NCBI RefSeq assembly: GCF_000297395.2
Contig: NZ_HF570108.1
Coordinates: 1,526,611 to 1,590,610, forward strand
DNA: 64,000 nt
Origin: Micromonospora lupini str. Lupac 08
GTDB taxonomy: Bacteria > Actinomycetota > Actinomycetes > Mycobacteriales > Micromonosporaceae
Direction: 5' to 3'
Below are positions 1-8,631 of this stretch, piece by piece. The notes under the pieces were generated by a model. That model had not been told where the DNA came from. It saw only the letters and a list, made by a program, of their open reading frames with translations, and made no database searches. Positions within the stretch are counted from its first letter, which is position 1; each line of letters opens with the position of its first letter. The position numbers and the translations under genes are program-made.

Positions 1-2
1 AC

Positions 3-338
3 GCGCTCGACGTGCGCGGCAGCTACGCGGCGCTCGGCAAGCGGCCGCTGACGGACGTACGGGAAGGGGTCTACACCATGTCGGTGCTGCGGCTGCTTGC
101 CCGCGACACAGCGGTGGCCGGGCGGGTGCGTGACCTCCTGGAGGTACGCGAGCCCACCGCGGCGGAGTTGACCGAGGTGGCTGAGCTGGTCGTCGCCTCG
201 GGCGCGGTGGACGAGGTCCTCGCCGAGGCCCGGAGCAGGGCGGCGCAGGCCGCCCGAAGGCTGGATCCGCTGCCGTCCGGCCCGGCCCGGGACTCGCTGG
301 TCCGGCTCGCCGACTACGCCGTCACCCGGGCGGGTTGA
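3..338 (+). CDS. Polyprenyl diphosphate synthase, C-terminal part only (cut by window edge)
   Basis: The open frame runs in from the left edge, so only about the last 111 residues are present. The stretch GKRPLTDVREGVYTMSVL matches the GK-x-x-x-D-x-REG region that follows the second Asp-rich motif of trans-polyprenyl diphosphate synthases. The end (ARRLDPLPSGPARDSLVRLADYAVTR) is the usual C-terminal signature of the family. These enzymes condense isopentenyl diphosphate onto an allylic primer to make the long prenyl tail of menaquinone or related lipids. Both DDxxD motifs lie outside the window, so activity cannot be judged. The stop is one base before the GTG of the next gene, so the two are almost certainly co-translated. 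Confidence 0.85.
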   Translation, partial: ALDVRGSYAALGKRPLTDVREGVYTMSVLRLLARDTAVAGRVRDLLEVREPTAAELTEVAELVVASGAVDEVLAEARSRAAQAARRLDPLPSGPARDSLVRLADYAVTRAG

Positions 339-339
339 C

Positions 340-2436
340 GTGGACACGCCGGACCTGCCGACCCCGATGATGGTTCCGGACCGGCTCGACGGCTTCGACG
401 CGGTGGTGGTGGGCGCGGGGCCGGGCGGTGCGGCCGCGGCGTACCGGTTGGCGGTGCTGGGCCGCCGGGTTCTGCTTGTCGACCGGCGCGAGTTTCCCCG
501 CGACAAGTGCTGCGGCGACGGCCTGACCCGCAGCGCGGTGCGTCTGCTCGCCGACATGGGAGTGCTCGACGAGCTGACGGGTGCCCAACGGGTCGGCGGG
601 GTGCGGATCCGGATGCGCGGGCGGGGCGCTCGCGACTTCCACTACGAGGACCCCGACGGCACCGGGTACGGCATGGTGGTGCCCCGGCTCGAGCTGGACG
701 CGGTGCTGTGCCGGCGGGCCGTGCGCGCCGGCGCGGTGCTCTGGACCGGAGCGCGCGCCACCGGGCTGCTCGGCGGCGCCGGCGGGGTCCACGGCGTGCG
801 GATCGAGTACGAGGGACGCCGGTTCGCGCTGCGCGCCCCGGCTGTGGTCGCCGCCGACGGGGCCTCGTCGCGGCTGGCACACCAGGCCGGCTTGCGTAGT
901 CCGGACCGGGAGTGGACCGGGTTCGCCGCCCGGGGCTACTTCACCGAGGTGGCGGACCTCGACGAGTTGCTGGAGATCCACCTCCCGCTGGCGGACGTCA
1001 CGGACCGGCGGGTACTGCCCTCCTACGGCTGGGTGTTCCCGGTCGGCGACGGGACCGCAAACGTCGGCGTGGGCCTCTTCGACCCGACGCACCGGGAGAA
1101 CGTCCGTCTGCTGTACGAGCGTTTCGTCGCCGACCTCGTGGCGACCGACAGGCGGTTCCGGGCGGCCCGCCCGGCCGGACCGATGACCGGTGCGCCGCTG
1201 CGGCTGGACTTCGACCCGTCCCGGTGCGGTGTGCCGGGGCTTCTGCTGGTCGGCGACGCGGCGGGGCTGGTCAGCCCGTTCACCGGCGAGGGCATCAGCT
1301 TCGCCCTGGAGTCGGGTCTGCTCGCCGCCGACCGGATCGACGCCGCCCTTCGTCACGCCGAGGCGGGACCCGTGGATCCCGCTCCGTACGCCCGGCAGTT
1401 GGCCGTCCGGCAGTCCGGCTATTTCGAGACCGGCCGGTACTCGGTGCGCCGGTACCTGCTGGCCTGGCGGGTGCTCGACGCCACCTTCGACGACGACCGG
1501 CCACTCTTCGCTCTCTGCCGGCGGCTGGCGCTCTTCCCGGACGGCGCGCGAGCCGGTGTGCTGCTGGACCCGCTGCCCGCGCCGGCTCCGGAACTCGCCC
1601 GCGATCTGCGGCGCGATCTCCTGGCCGTGGGCGAACTGCTGGCGGGGTGTGTCCGGGAGGACTGGCCGATGTTCGTCCGGCTCGGCGGGGTGGACGAGGA
1701 CCTGTCGACCCTGTCGCTACGTCCCTCGGTGCTGCTGCTGGTCGCCGCGGCGGTCGGTGGCCGGGAGCATCCGCTGCGGCACGCCCTCGCCGCGGCGGTG
1801 GACCTGGGGCTTCTCGCCGGGTTGGCGGTGGACAGCGCCCGGGAGGAGGCCCGGCCGGCCGGGCCTCGACCGACGCCATGGGGCAACCGGTTCGCGGTGC
1901 TGGTCGCGGACTACCTGTTGGCCCGCGCGTACGAGTTCGCCGCGCAGGGCGGTGGCCCGGTCGTCGCCGAGTTCGCCGAGGCGTTGACGGTGGCCTGTGA
2001 GGGTCGGGCTCTGGAACTGCGTGACGGCCCGCCGTCCGGCGGGGGTGCCGGTGGTGCCCTGCTTGCGGGGCGGGCCGCCATCGCGTTCGAGTTGCCGTGT
2101 CGGCTCGGCGGTCGGCTCGGGGGCGCCCGGACGCCCGTGGTGAACGCCTTGGCCGCGTACGGTCGGGAGATCGGCGCGGCCCACACCCTCGGCGAGCAGC
2201 TTCGGGAGCTGACCGGGGCGTCCCGGTGGGGTGGGTCGGCGCAGCCGGGGGCGGTTGCGCACGACGACCCTCGGGTGGCCGGGCTGCTCGGACTGGTCGC
2301 CGAGCATGCCCAACGGGCGCGTGCGGCGCTGCGGACGGTGCCCGCCGGCCCGGCCCGCGAGCTGCTGGCGCGGCTGGCCACCCCCGAGCTGTCGGGCCCC
2401 GTGGGGCCCGGCGGAAGGGTGATGTCGCTCACGTAG
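340..2436 (+). CDS. Geranylgeranyl-reductase-family flavoprotein fused to a degenerate polyprenyl-synthetase-like domain
   Basis: Of 698 residues, about 15-430 form an FAD-dependent geranylgeranyl reductase family oxidoreductase: dinucleotide motif GAGPGGAAAAYRLA, the DKCCGDGL segment, and the FAD motif GDAAGLVSPFTGEG near residue 304. Such enzymes saturate isoprenoid double bonds; MenJ of mycobacteria acts on menaquinone. From about residue 455 the chain looks like a polyprenyl synthetase (LRPSVLLL, then WGNRFAVLVADYLLARA, then VPAGPARELLARLA near the end). Both Asp-rich catalytic motifs are missing: the first site reads VDSAREEA (about residue 496) and the second GEQLREL (about 617). The upstream gene encodes a normal-looking synthase tail. 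Start GTG 340 sits 1 bp after the previous stop; ATG 367 is an alternative. The fusion and the loss of motifs are seen directly. A non-catalytic subunit role is inference. Confidence 0.8.
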   Translation: MDTPDLPTPMMVPDRLDGFDAVVVGAGPGGAAAAYRLAVLGRRVLLVDRREFPRDKCCGDGLTRSAVRLLADMGVLDELTGAQRVGGVRIRMRGRGARDFHYEDPDGTGYGMVVPRLELDAVLCRRAVRAGAVLWTGARATGLLGGAGGVHGVRIEYEGRRFALRAPAVVAADGASSRLAHQAGLRSPDREWTGFAARGYFTEVADLDELLEIHLPLADVTDRRVLPSYGWVFPVGDGTANVGVGLFDPTHRENVRLLYERFVADLVATDRRFRAARPAGPMTGAPLRLDFDPSRCGVPGLLLVGDAAGLVSPFTGEGISFALESGLLAADRIDAALRHAEAGPVDPAPYARQLAVRQSGYFETGRYSVRRYLLAWRVLDATFDDDRPLFALCRRLALFPDGARAGVLLDPLPAPAPELARDLRRDLLAVGELLAGCVREDWPMFVRLGGVDEDLSTLSLRPSVLLLVAAAVGGREHPLRHALAAAVDLGLLAGLAVDSAREEARPAGPRPTPWGNRFAVLVADYLLARAYEFAAQGGGPVVAEFAEALTVACEGRALELRDGPPSGGGAGGALLAGRAAIAFELPCRLGGRLGGARTPVVNALAAYGREIGAAHTLGEQLRELTGASRWGGSAQPGAVAHDDPRVAGLLGLVAEHAQRARAALRTVPAGPARELLARLATPELSGPVGPGGRVMSLT

Positions 2437-2487
2437 TGGCATCGGGCCGGCCCGCTCGGGGCTCCGGTGCAAGCGATCGGCGCTCCA

Positions 2488-2499
2488 TCTGGCAGAATG
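2488..2499 (+). promoter_or_regulatory. Candidate promoter element before rpsP
   Basis: The string TCTGGCAGAATG holds a plausible -10 box (CAGAAT, 2493-2498) in the 220-bp gap before rpsP. Closely related strings (TCTGGCAGGCTG) lie just upstream of the Nudix gene and of the GNAT gene at 44655. No convincing -35 was found. The remaining leader of about 150 nt carries no gene. Confidence 0.35.
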
Positions 2500-2656
2500 G
2501 GTCGCTGGTATCCGGCGCGCGTCCGGCGCCCTCTAACCCGGGCACGTCGCTAGTCCACCGAGTAGTCTCCGGCCCAACCCCACGGGTCCGGTCGGCGCTC
2601 ACCCACGCACACCGCCCACAGCGGGCTGGTGAGATCGCAACAGGAGCGAAACAACT

Positions 2657-3142
2657 GTGGCCGTAAAGATCCGGCTCCTGCGGATGGGCAAGATCCGCAA
2701 CCCGCAGTACCGCATCGTCATCGCCGACTCGCGCACCAAGCGCGACGGCCGGGCGATCGAGTTCGTCGGGGTTTACCAGCCCAAGGAAGACCCCTCGATC
2801 ATCGAGGTCAAGTCGGAGCGGGTCCAGTACTGGCTGTCCGTCGGCGCTCAGCCGAGCGAGGCGGTGCAGCGGCTGCTGGAGCTGACCGGTGACTGGCAGA
2901 AGTACAAGGGCCTGCCGGCCCCACCGCCGCTCCTGGTCGCCCCCGAGCGGGCCGACCGCAAGGCGGCGTACGAGGCTGAGGCGAAGGCCGCCGCCGGGCT
3001 CGCCCCGGAGACCCCGGCCAAGCCGGCCAAGAAGGCCGCCAAGGCTGCCGAGGCTCCGGCCGAGGCTCCGAAGGCCGAGGCCGCTCCGGCGACCGAGGCT
3101 CCGGCCGAGACCCCCGCTGCCGACGCCGGTGAGCAGGCCTGA
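2657..3142 (+). CDS. rpsP: 30S ribosomal protein S16
   Basis: The N-terminus [20 protein letters not shown] and the internal [14 protein letters not shown] are classic bS16, a small-subunit protein needed for 30S assembly. At 161 residues it is about twice the usual bacterial length. The extra 70 or so residues are an Ala/Pro/Glu/Lys-rich low-complexity tail, common in actinobacterial S16. Start GTG 2657 is supported by an AGGAG at 2642-2646. It is first of a tight operon rpsP-KH-rimM-trmD. Confidence 0.97.
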   Translation: MAVKIRLLRMGKIRNPQYRIVIADSRTKRDGRAIEFVGVYQPKEDPSIIEVKSERVQYWLSVGAQPSEAVQRLLELTGDWQKYKGLPAPPPLLVAPERADRKAAYEAEAKAAAGLAPETPAKPAKKAAKAAEAPAEAPKAEAAPATEAPAETPAADAGEQA

Positions 3143-3143
3143 C

Positions 3144-3377
3144 ATGCCTCTGCGTCCGGCGTTGGAGCACCTGGTCAAGGGCATCGTCGACCACCCGGAT
3201 GACGTCCGGGTCCGGCTGGTCGATTCCCGTCGGGGCAAGCGGCTCGAAGTCCGCGTGCACCCCGAGGACCTCGGCACGGTGATCGGGCGGTCCGGCCGGA
3301 CCGCCAAGGCGCTGCGTCAGGTGATCGGCTCCATCGGCGGGCGCGGGGTACGCGTCGACATCGTCGACTCGTACTGA
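3144..3377 (+). CDS. khpA: KH-domain RNA-binding protein (KhpA-type)
   Basis: A 77-residue protein consisting of one KH domain. The core reads VHPEDLGTVIGRSGRTAKALR, with the GxxG-type loop (IGRSGR) that contacts RNA. Bacterial KhpA-type proteins sit between rpsP and rimM in many Gram-positives and bind RNA broadly, often as a heterodimer with KhpB. It starts 1 bp after the rpsP stop, and its TGA overlaps the rimM ATG at 3377, so translation is coupled. No truncation is seen. Confidence 0.9.
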   Translation: MPLRPALEHLVKGIVDHPDDVRVRLVDSRRGKRLEVRVHPEDLGTVIGRSGRTAKALRQVIGSIGGRGVRVDIVDSY

Positions 3378-3931
3378 TGCAGCTCGTCGTCGGAAGGATC
3401 GGCAAGCCGCACGGTGTCCGCGGTGAGGTCACCGTGGAAGTGCGGACCGACGAACCCGAGGCACGGTTCGCCCCCGGTGCGGTGCTCCGCACCGAGCCGG
3501 GGGCGACACCCCCTCCCACAAGCGATGAGCCCGGGGTGCCGTTCCAGGTTCCCGCGAAGCTGACCATCGAGGAAGCCCGCTTCCACCAGGGTCGGGTGCT
3601 CATCGCGTTCGAGGGCATCCTGGACCGCAACACCGCAGAGGCGCTGCGCGGGACGCTGCTCGTGGTGGACAGCGCCGACGTGGCGCCTCCGGACGACCCG
3701 GAGGAGTTCCACGACCACCAGTTGGTGGGCCTGGCCGTGGTCACCCCGGCCGGCGAGCAGTTGGGCGAGGTCGCCCGCATCGACCACGCGCCGTCGTCCG
3801 ACCTGCTGGTGCTGCGGCGTCCCGAGGGGCGCACCGCGCTGATCCCGTTCGTCCGGGCGATCGTCCCGGAGGTCGACCTGGCCGGTGGACGCGTGATCGT
3901 CGACCCGCCGGCCGGACTGCTCGATCTTTAG
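3377..3931 (+). CDS. rimM: Ribosome maturation factor RimM
   Basis: This 184-residue protein starts [18 protein letters not shown], the diagnostic RimM N-terminal beta-barrel motif. The C-terminal half ([26 protein letters not shown]) is the PRC-barrel domain that binds S19. RimM assists maturation of the 30S head and 16S rRNA processing. A short insert rich in Pro and Thr lies near residues 35-55. The ATG overlaps the stop of the KH gene. trmD follows after 11 bp, the standard rimM-trmD pairing. Confidence 0.95.
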   Translation: MQLVVGRIGKPHGVRGEVTVEVRTDEPEARFAPGAVLRTEPGATPPPTSDEPGVPFQVPAKLTIEEARFHQGRVLIAFEGILDRNTAEALRGTLLVVDSADVAPPDDPEEFHDHQLVGLAVVTPAGEQLGEVARIDHAPSSDLLVLRRPEGRTALIPFVRAIVPEVDLAGGRVIVDPPAGLLDL

Positions 3932-3942
3932 GACCACCCCGC

Positions 3943-4716
3943 ATGCGCGTCGACGTCGTGTCGATCTTTCCGGAGTACTTCGCCCCGCTGGACCTGTCGC
4001 TGATCGGCCGTGCCCGGGCCAACGACGTACTCCAGCTCGCCGTGCACGACCTGCGGTCCTGGACCCACGACGTGCACCGCACGGTCGACGACACCCCCTA
4101 CGGCGGCGGCCCGGGCATGGTGATGCGCCCCGAGCCGTGGGGTGCGGCGCTGGACGCCCTCGCCCCGGCCGACGTCCCGCCGCCCCGGCTGCTCGTGCCG
4201 TCCCCGGCGGGTGTCCGGTTCACCCAGGCCATGGCGCACGAGCTGGCCGCCGAGCCGCACCTGCTCTTCGCCTGCGGCCGGTACGAGGGGATCGACCAGC
4301 GGGTGTTGGCGCACGCCGCCACCCGGATGCCGGTCACCGAGGTGTCGCTCGGCGACTACGTCCTCTTCGGCGGTGAGGTCGCCGTGCTGGTGATCCTGGA
4401 GGCGGTCACGCGCCTGCTGCCCGGGGTGCTGGGCAACGCCGGCTCGCTGGACGAGGAGTCGCACGCGCACGGGCTGCTGGAGGCCCCGATCTACACGAAG
4501 CCGCCGAGCTGGCGCGGGCACGACGTCCCGGAGGTGCTCCGCTCCGGCGACCACGGCAGGATCGCGCGCTGGCGGCGCGAGGAGGGGCTGGTGCGGACCG
4601 CGGCCCAGCGCCCGGACCTGCTGGCCGCGCTGCCGCCCGAGCGGCTCGACAAACGGGACATCGCGGCGCTGGAGCGGGCCGGATTTCAGCCGCCGCCGGG
4701 GGATGTGGCAAAGTAG
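3943..4716 (+). CDS. trmD: tRNA (guanine-N1)-methyltransferase TrmD
   Basis: 257 residues starting [13 protein letters not shown]. The SPOUT trefoil-knot signature is intact: [13 protein letters not shown] followed by [17 protein letters not shown]. TrmD methylates G37 of tRNAs with a G at position 36, using S-adenosylmethionine, and prevents +1 frameshifting. Start ATG 3943 matches the family start. It is the fourth gene of the rpsP operon; a leader of 143 bp separates it from rplS. Confidence 0.97.
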   Translation: MRVDVVSIFPEYFAPLDLSLIGRARANDVLQLAVHDLRSWTHDVHRTVDDTPYGGGPGMVMRPEPWGAALDALAPADVPPPRLLVPSPAGVRFTQAMAHELAAEPHLLFACGRYEGIDQRVLAHAATRMPVTEVSLGDYVLFGGEVAVLVILEAVTRLLPGVLGNAGSLDEESHAHGLLEAPIYTKPPSWRGHDVPEVLRSGDHGRIARWRREEGLVRTAAQRPDLLAALPPERLDKRDIAALERAGFQPPPGDVAK

Positions 4717-4859
4717 GGGGGTTGCCGCATCCGTCCGCGCCCGCGGGCGGCTGCGAGGATCCCCGACCGGGGCCGGCCCGCCGACCACCACCCGGGAATC
4801 AGAATCACCCACCCGCGCACCGAGTGACGGTGCGCCGTGAGCCTTACGAGGACGCAGCG

Positions 4860-5216
4860 ATGAACATCCTGGACGCCCTTGACGCCCAGTCGAAGCGGAC
4901 CGACCTTCCCGACTTCCGTGCCGGTGACACCGTCAAGGTGCACGCGCGGGTCGTCGAGGGCAACCGGTCCCGTGTCCAGATCTTCCAGGGCGTCGTGATC
5001 CGCCGCCAGGGTGACGGTCTGCGCGAGACCTTCTCGGTCCGCAAGGTCAGCTTCGGTGTCGGCGTCGAGCGGACCTACCCGCTCAACGGCCCGGGCATCG
5101 ACCGGATCGAGATCGTGACCCGCGGTGACGTGCGTCGCGCCAAGCTCTACTACCTGCGCGAGCTGCGCGGCAAGAAGGCCAAGATCAAGGAGAAGCGGGA
5201 GAAGCAGCCCAGCTGA
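4860..5216 (+). CDS. rplS: 50S ribosomal protein L19
   Basis: 118 residues, [20 protein letters not shown] onward, with [23 protein letters not shown] as the typical bL19 SH3-like barrel and a basic [11 protein letters not shown] tail. L19 sits at the 30S-50S interface (bridge B8 region). The open frame extends upstream to 4722, but ATG 4860 is the conserved start and has a GAGGA element 7-11 bases upstream. The upstream 4717-4859 stretch is GC-rich, has no gene and may act as an untranslated leader. Confidence 0.96.
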   Translation: MNILDALDAQSKRTDLPDFRAGDTVKVHARVVEGNRSRVQIFQGVVIRRQGDGLRETFSVRKVSFGVGVERTYPLNGPGIDRIEIVTRGDVRRAKLYYLRELRGKKAKIKEKREKQPS

Positions 5217-5336
5217 CTTCCCGCTCGCCACGCCGCCTGAGCTGCGCGTATGCCGTACCGATCAGACCGCACTACCCTGGTCGTACGGGCGCAGCCAAGC
5301 GGCGACCCCGCCAACGTGGCGGGCAGCTGTGCACAA

Positions 5337-5370
5337 CCGCCCGTGGAGCCTCGACGAGGCTCCCGGGCGG
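5337..5370 (+). terminator. Hairpin between rplS and the first signal peptidase gene
   Basis: Arms 5337-5352 and 5356-5370 pair over about 15 bp with one bulged base and a 3-nt loop. They are followed by TGGTGTTTCT, a weak T-rich tail. It could terminate the ribosomal operon or attenuate read-through into lepB. A smaller hairpin (CCCGCC/GGCGGG) lies just upstream, near 5308-5324. Confidence 0.55.
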
Positions 5371-5400
5371 TGGTGTTTCTGCGGACCGGGGAGTGGCGTG

Positions 5401-6267
5401 GTGCAGACGCTTGACGAGGACGGCACCGTCGATCCGTGGCGCCGGCGGGTGCGCCGTGGCCGGCGGCAGATGCCCCTCTGGCAGGAGCTACCACTGCTGC
5501 TGGTGGTGGCGTTCTGCCTCGCGGTGCTGATCCGCACGTTCCTGCTCCAGGCGTTCTTCATCCCGTCCGGTTCGATGGAGGACACCCTCCTCATCGGCGA
5601 CCGGGTGCTTGTCAACAAGGTCGTCTACGACGTCCGTGACCCGGTGCGCGGCGAGGTGGTGGTGTTCCGGGGCACCGACCGTTGGGCGCCGCAGGTCGAC
5701 GAGCAGCCGGAGCCCGGGTTCGCCGGCAAGGTCGCCCGCACCGTGGGGGATCTGGTCGGGGTGAGCCGCCCCGGCGAGAAGGACTTCATCAAGCGGGTGA
5801 TCGGCCTGCCCGGTGACCGGGTGAAGTGCTGCGACTCCCAGGGTCGGGTCACCGTGAACGGGACCCCGCTCGACGAGCCGTACGTGCTGCGCGACTCCCC
5901 ACTGGATCTGCCGCCGAATCCGCAGGAGTGCCGGTCCCGGCGGTTCGACGAGGTGGTCGTACCCCCGGGTCAGATCTTCGTGATGGGCGATCACCGCGAG
6001 GTTTCCCAGGACGCGCGCTGCCAGGGGCCGGTGCCGATCGACAACGTGGTCGGGCGGGCGTTCATGGTGGTCTGGCCTTCGTCGCGCTGGGCCGCGCTGT
6101 CGGTGCCGTCGACCTTCGACGACGTGGCCGCGCCGGCTACGGCCTCCTCCGGCGCGCCCCCGGTCCGGCCGTCCCCGCAGGGCGGTGTGCTCCTGATTCT
6201 CCCGTTGGCGGCCGCGCTGAGGGGTTCCCGCGCGTTCCGGACGGTGCCGTCCGGTCCGGCAACGTAG
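5401..6267 (+). CDS. lepB: Signal peptidase I (first of two)
   Basis: A 288-residue type I signal peptidase. A membrane segment near residues 31-50 is followed by IPSGSMEDTL, with catalytic Ser58. The second conserved box DFIKRVIGLPGD carries the general-base Lys, and FVMGDHRE is box E. It cleaves signal peptides of exported proteins on the outer face of the membrane. A second hydrophobic stretch near the C-terminus (GGVLLILPLAAAL) suggests a C-terminal anchor. GTG 5401 is preferred because a GGGGA lies 8 bp upstream; GTG 5398 is the alternative. The insert between boxes (about 110-140) is longer than in the neighbouring paralogue. Confidence 0.93.
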   Translation: MQTLDEDGTVDPWRRRVRRGRRQMPLWQELPLLLVVAFCLAVLIRTFLLQAFFIPSGSMEDTLLIGDRVLVNKVVYDVRDPVRGEVVVFRGTDRWAPQVDEQPEPGFAGKVARTVGDLVGVSRPGEKDFIKRVIGLPGDRVKCCDSQGRVTVNGTPLDEPYVLRDSPLDLPPNPQECRSRRFDEVVVPPGQIFVMGDHREVSQDARCQGPVPIDNVVGRAFMVVWPSSRWAALSVPSTFDDVAAPATASSGAPPVRPSPQGGVLLILPLAAALRGSRAFRTVPSGPAT

Positions 6268-6270
6268 GCT
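6265..6270 (+). promoter_or_regulatory. -10 box for leaderless lepB2
   Basis: TAGGCT ends 7 nt before the GTG at 6278, the geometry expected for a leaderless transcript. The TAG stop of the first lepB gene forms the first half of the box, so the second gene can be transcribed on its own despite the tight packing. Confidence 0.5.
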
Positions 6271-6277
6271 CCTTGGC

Positions 6278-6913
6278 GTGATTGACGAGCAGACCGACAA
6301 GCCGCGCAGCTCCTTCTGGAAGGAACTGCCGATCCTGCTGGGTGTGGCGATCCTGGTCGCGGTGCTGGTCCGCGCCTTCGTGCTGCAGACCTTCTTCATC
6401 CCCTCCCCGTCCATGGAGAACACTCTCAAGATCGATGACCGGGTGTTGGTCAACAAGCTGGTCTACGACTTCCGGTCACCGCACCGCGGCGAGGTGATCG
6501 TGTTCAAGGCGCCCACCGAGTGGAGCGGCAACCCCGACGGTGAGGACTTCATCAAGCGGGTGATCGGCATCCCCGGCGACCACGTGGTCTGCTGCGACGC
6601 GCAGGAACGGCTGATGATCAACGGCAAGTCGCTCGACGAGCCGTACATCTTCTCGATCGACGGGGTGCGCGACAAGCCTGCCGACCAGGAGTTCGACATC
6701 ACCGTGCCGAAGGGTCGGCTGTGGGTGATGGGCGACCACAGGTCGGCCTCGGGTGACTCGCTGGAGCACTGGCAGCAGTCCGGGCAGAACATCACCGAGG
6801 CCACGATCCCCGAGGGTGAGGTCGTCGGGCGGGCGTTCACCGTCTTCTGGCCCGTCAACCGGGCCACCTGGCTGACGGTGCCCGACCAGTTCGACGGTAT
6901 TCCCAAGCCGTAG
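6278..6913 (+). CDS. lepB: Signal peptidase I (second paralogue)
   Basis: A 211-residue type I signal peptidase with one N-terminal membrane helix (ELPILLGVAILVAVLVRAFV). Catalytic Ser45 is in IPSPSMENTL, the Lys is in DFIKRVIGIPGD, and box E is LWVMGDHRSASGDS. It lacks the long insert and C-terminal hydrophobic tail of its neighbour and probably has overlapping but distinct substrates. GTG 6278 fits the start of homologues and a leaderless promoter. Streptomyces carries four such genes at the equivalent locus; here there are two. Confidence 0.93.
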   Translation: MIDEQTDKPRSSFWKELPILLGVAILVAVLVRAFVLQTFFIPSPSMENTLKIDDRVLVNKLVYDFRSPHRGEVIVFKAPTEWSGNPDGEDFIKRVIGIPGDHVVCCDAQERLMINGKSLDEPYIFSIDGVRDKPADQEFDITVPKGRLWVMGDHRSASGDSLEHWQQSGQNITEATIPEGEVVGRAFTVFWPVNRATWLTVPDQFDGIPKP

Positions 6914-6950
6914 AACCGGCGGGGGCATGGGCGATCGGCCGCACGTCTGG

Positions 6951-6956
6951 CAGGCT
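6951..6956 (+). promoter_or_regulatory. -10-like box for the Nudix gene
   Basis: CAGGCT within TCTGGCAGGCTG lies 6 nt before GTG 6963, consistent with a leaderless start. The same 12-mer occurs before the GNAT gene at 44655. Confidence 0.4.
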
Positions 6957-6962
6957 GGTGCG

Positions 6963-7451
6963 GTGACCGTCTACACCCCTCGACGCGCGGCCCGGGTGCT
7001 GCTCGTCGACGCGGCCGGCCGGGTCCTGCTGTTCCGGGGCTTCGACCCGGCCCGCCCCGAGCACCGCTACTGGTTCACACCGGGCGGCGGACTCGACGAG
7101 GCGGAGTCCCCGGCGTCCGGCGCGGCACGGGAGCTGGCCGAGGAGACGGGGCTGCGGGTCGATCCCGCCGACCTGGGGGAGCCGGTCTTCTCCGACACCA
7201 CCGAGTTTCCGTTCGACGGCGGCTGGTACCGCCAGGAGCAGGACTTCTTCCTGCTCCGGGTGCCGTCGTGGCATGTCGACACCGTCGGCTTCACCGACAT
7301 CGAGCAGCGCAGCATCGCCGGTCACCGCTGGTGGCTGCCGGCCGAGCTGGCCGCCAGCGGCGACAGGTACTACCCGCCCGAGCTGCCCGACCTGCTGGCC
7401 CGGCACCTGCCGCCGGCTGCCGAGGCCCGCTCCGAAGAGGCACCGTGCTGA
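6963..7451 (+). CDS. Nudix hydrolase
   Basis: A 162-residue protein with a complete Nudix box, GGGLDEAESPASGAARELAEETGL (GX5EX7REUXEEXGU), at about residues 40-62. It coordinates divalent metal for hydrolysis of nucleoside diphosphates linked to another moiety; the substrate cannot be read from sequence. An ATG at 6927 extends the frame, but GTG 6963 is preferred because residues before it are not conserved-looking and a promoter-like box ends 6 nt upstream. The last codons overlap the start of rnhB, so the pair is coupled. Confidence 0.88.
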   Translation: MTVYTPRRAARVLLVDAAGRVLLFRGFDPARPEHRYWFTPGGGLDEAESPASGAARELAEETGLRVDPADLGEPVFSDTTEFPFDGGWYRQEQDFFLLRVPSWHVDTVGFTDIEQRSIAGHRWWLPAELAASGDRYYPPELPDLLARHLPPAAEARSEEAPC

Positions 7452-8257
7452 CCCCGCCGCGCACCGTCGTGCGCCGGGAGGCCGGCCTGTACGCGCTGGA
7501 ACGGGCGCTGCAACGGCGCGGCTTCCGGCACGTGGCGGGCGCCGACGAGGCCGGCCGGGGCGCGTGCGCCGGCCCACTTGTCGCCGCAGCGGCGGTGCTG
7601 CCGGAGGGACGACGCGGCGAGATCGACGGGCTGGCCGACTCCAAGCTGCTCACCCCGGCCAGCCGGGAGCGGGTGTACGCCGAGGTCGTGGACCGCGCCC
7701 TGGCGTACGCCGTGGTGGTCATTCCGGCCGACGAGGTCGACGCCCGAGGGCTGCACGTGTGCAACCTCGCCGCGATGCGCCGGGCGCTCGCCTCGCTCAC
7801 CACCCGACCGGAGTACGTGCTTACCGACGGCTTCGGCGTGGACGGTCTCGGCGTGCCGGGCCTGGCGGTGTGGAAGGGCGACCGGGTGGCCGCGTGTGTG
7901 GCGGCGGCAAGCGTGCTCGCCAAGGTCACCCGGGACCGGATCATGGTGGAGCTGGACGGGGTGTTCCCGTCGTACGGCTTCGCCGAGCACAAGGGCTACA
8001 TCACGCCCGAGCACAGCGCGGCGCTGCGCGAGCACGGGCCGTGCCGGGAGCACCGCTTCTCGTACGTCAATGTCGCCGCGGTCTCCGGCCGCGACGGCCG
8101 GCCGCCGCGCGCCCGACGGCCCGTCGGCCCGGCGTCGGACGAGCCGATGGAGCGCTCCTGGGCGTCAGGGGGTACCGTCGGCGTGGCGTTGGGCGAGCAG
8201 CCTCGACCTCCGGCGCCGGTGGGGGAAGATGTGGTCATGGAAGGCGGAGTGCGATGA
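7445..8257 (+). CDS. rnhB: Ribonuclease HII
   Basis: A 270-residue RNase HII with catalytic DEAGRG (D34, E35), the LTDG Asp near residue 120, and the conserved WKGDRVAACVAAASVLAKVTRD block. It removes ribonucleotides and RNA primers from RNA-DNA hybrids. The region after YVNVAAVSG adds about 45 low-complexity residues not needed by the fold. GTG 7445 overlaps the Nudix stop (7449-7451), and the stop overlaps the next ATG. Confidence 0.94.
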   Translation: MLTPPRTVVRREAGLYALERALQRRGFRHVAGADEAGRGACAGPLVAAAAVLPEGRRGEIDGLADSKLLTPASRERVYAEVVDRALAYAVVVIPADEVDARGLHVCNLAAMRRALASLTTRPEYVLTDGFGVDGLGVPGLAVWKGDRVAACVAAASVLAKVTRDRIMVELDGVFPSYGFAEHKGYITPEHSAALREHGPCREHRFSYVNVAAVSGRDGRPPRARRPVGPASDEPMERSWASGGTVGVALGEQPRPPAPVGEDVVMEGGVR

Positions 8258-8577
8258 GCGCGGAAGATCTCGAGAAGTACGAGACCGAGATGGAGCTGCA
8301 GCTCTACCGGGAGTACCGCGACATTGTCCGCCAATTCTCCTACGTGGTGGAGACGGAGCGCCGGTTCTACCTGGCCAACCAGGTCGACCTGCACGTGCGC
8401 AACTCCGACGGCGAGGTCTACTTCGAGGTCGAGATGCACGACGCCTGGGTGTGGGACATGTATCGTCCTGCCCGCTTCGTGAAGAACGTCCGAGTGATGA
8501 CCTTCAAGGACGTCAACGTCGAGGAGTTGGAGAAGCCCGACATCTCGCTGCCCGCCGACTCCGGCTTCGGCGGCTGA
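8254..8577 (+). CDS. DUF2469 family protein
   Basis: 107 residues, MSAEDLEKYETEMELQLYRE onward, acidic and highly conserved in actinobacteria, almost always directly downstream of rnhB. The function is unknown. The aromatic-rich middle (YLANQVDLHVRNSDGEVYFE and MHDAWVWDMYRP) matches the family pattern. The ATG overlaps the rnhB TGA (ATGA), so it is the last gene of the Nudix-rnhB unit. Canonical order continues with yraN, but here the strand switches. Confidence 0.92.
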   Translation: MSAEDLEKYETEMELQLYREYRDIVRQFSYVVETERRFYLANQVDLHVRNSDGEVYFEVEMHDAWVWDMYRPARFVKNVRVMTFKDVNVEELEKPDISLPADSGFGG

Positions 8578-8631
8578 CGACCCTCGGCCACGCCACGGTC
8601 CCCCCAGCCGTGACGCGGCCCGCCGCGCCGA

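Noticed and set aside
3928..4812. 294-residue antisense frame opposite trmD
   Set aside because: trmD is unambiguous on the plus strand; the antisense protein has no family features.
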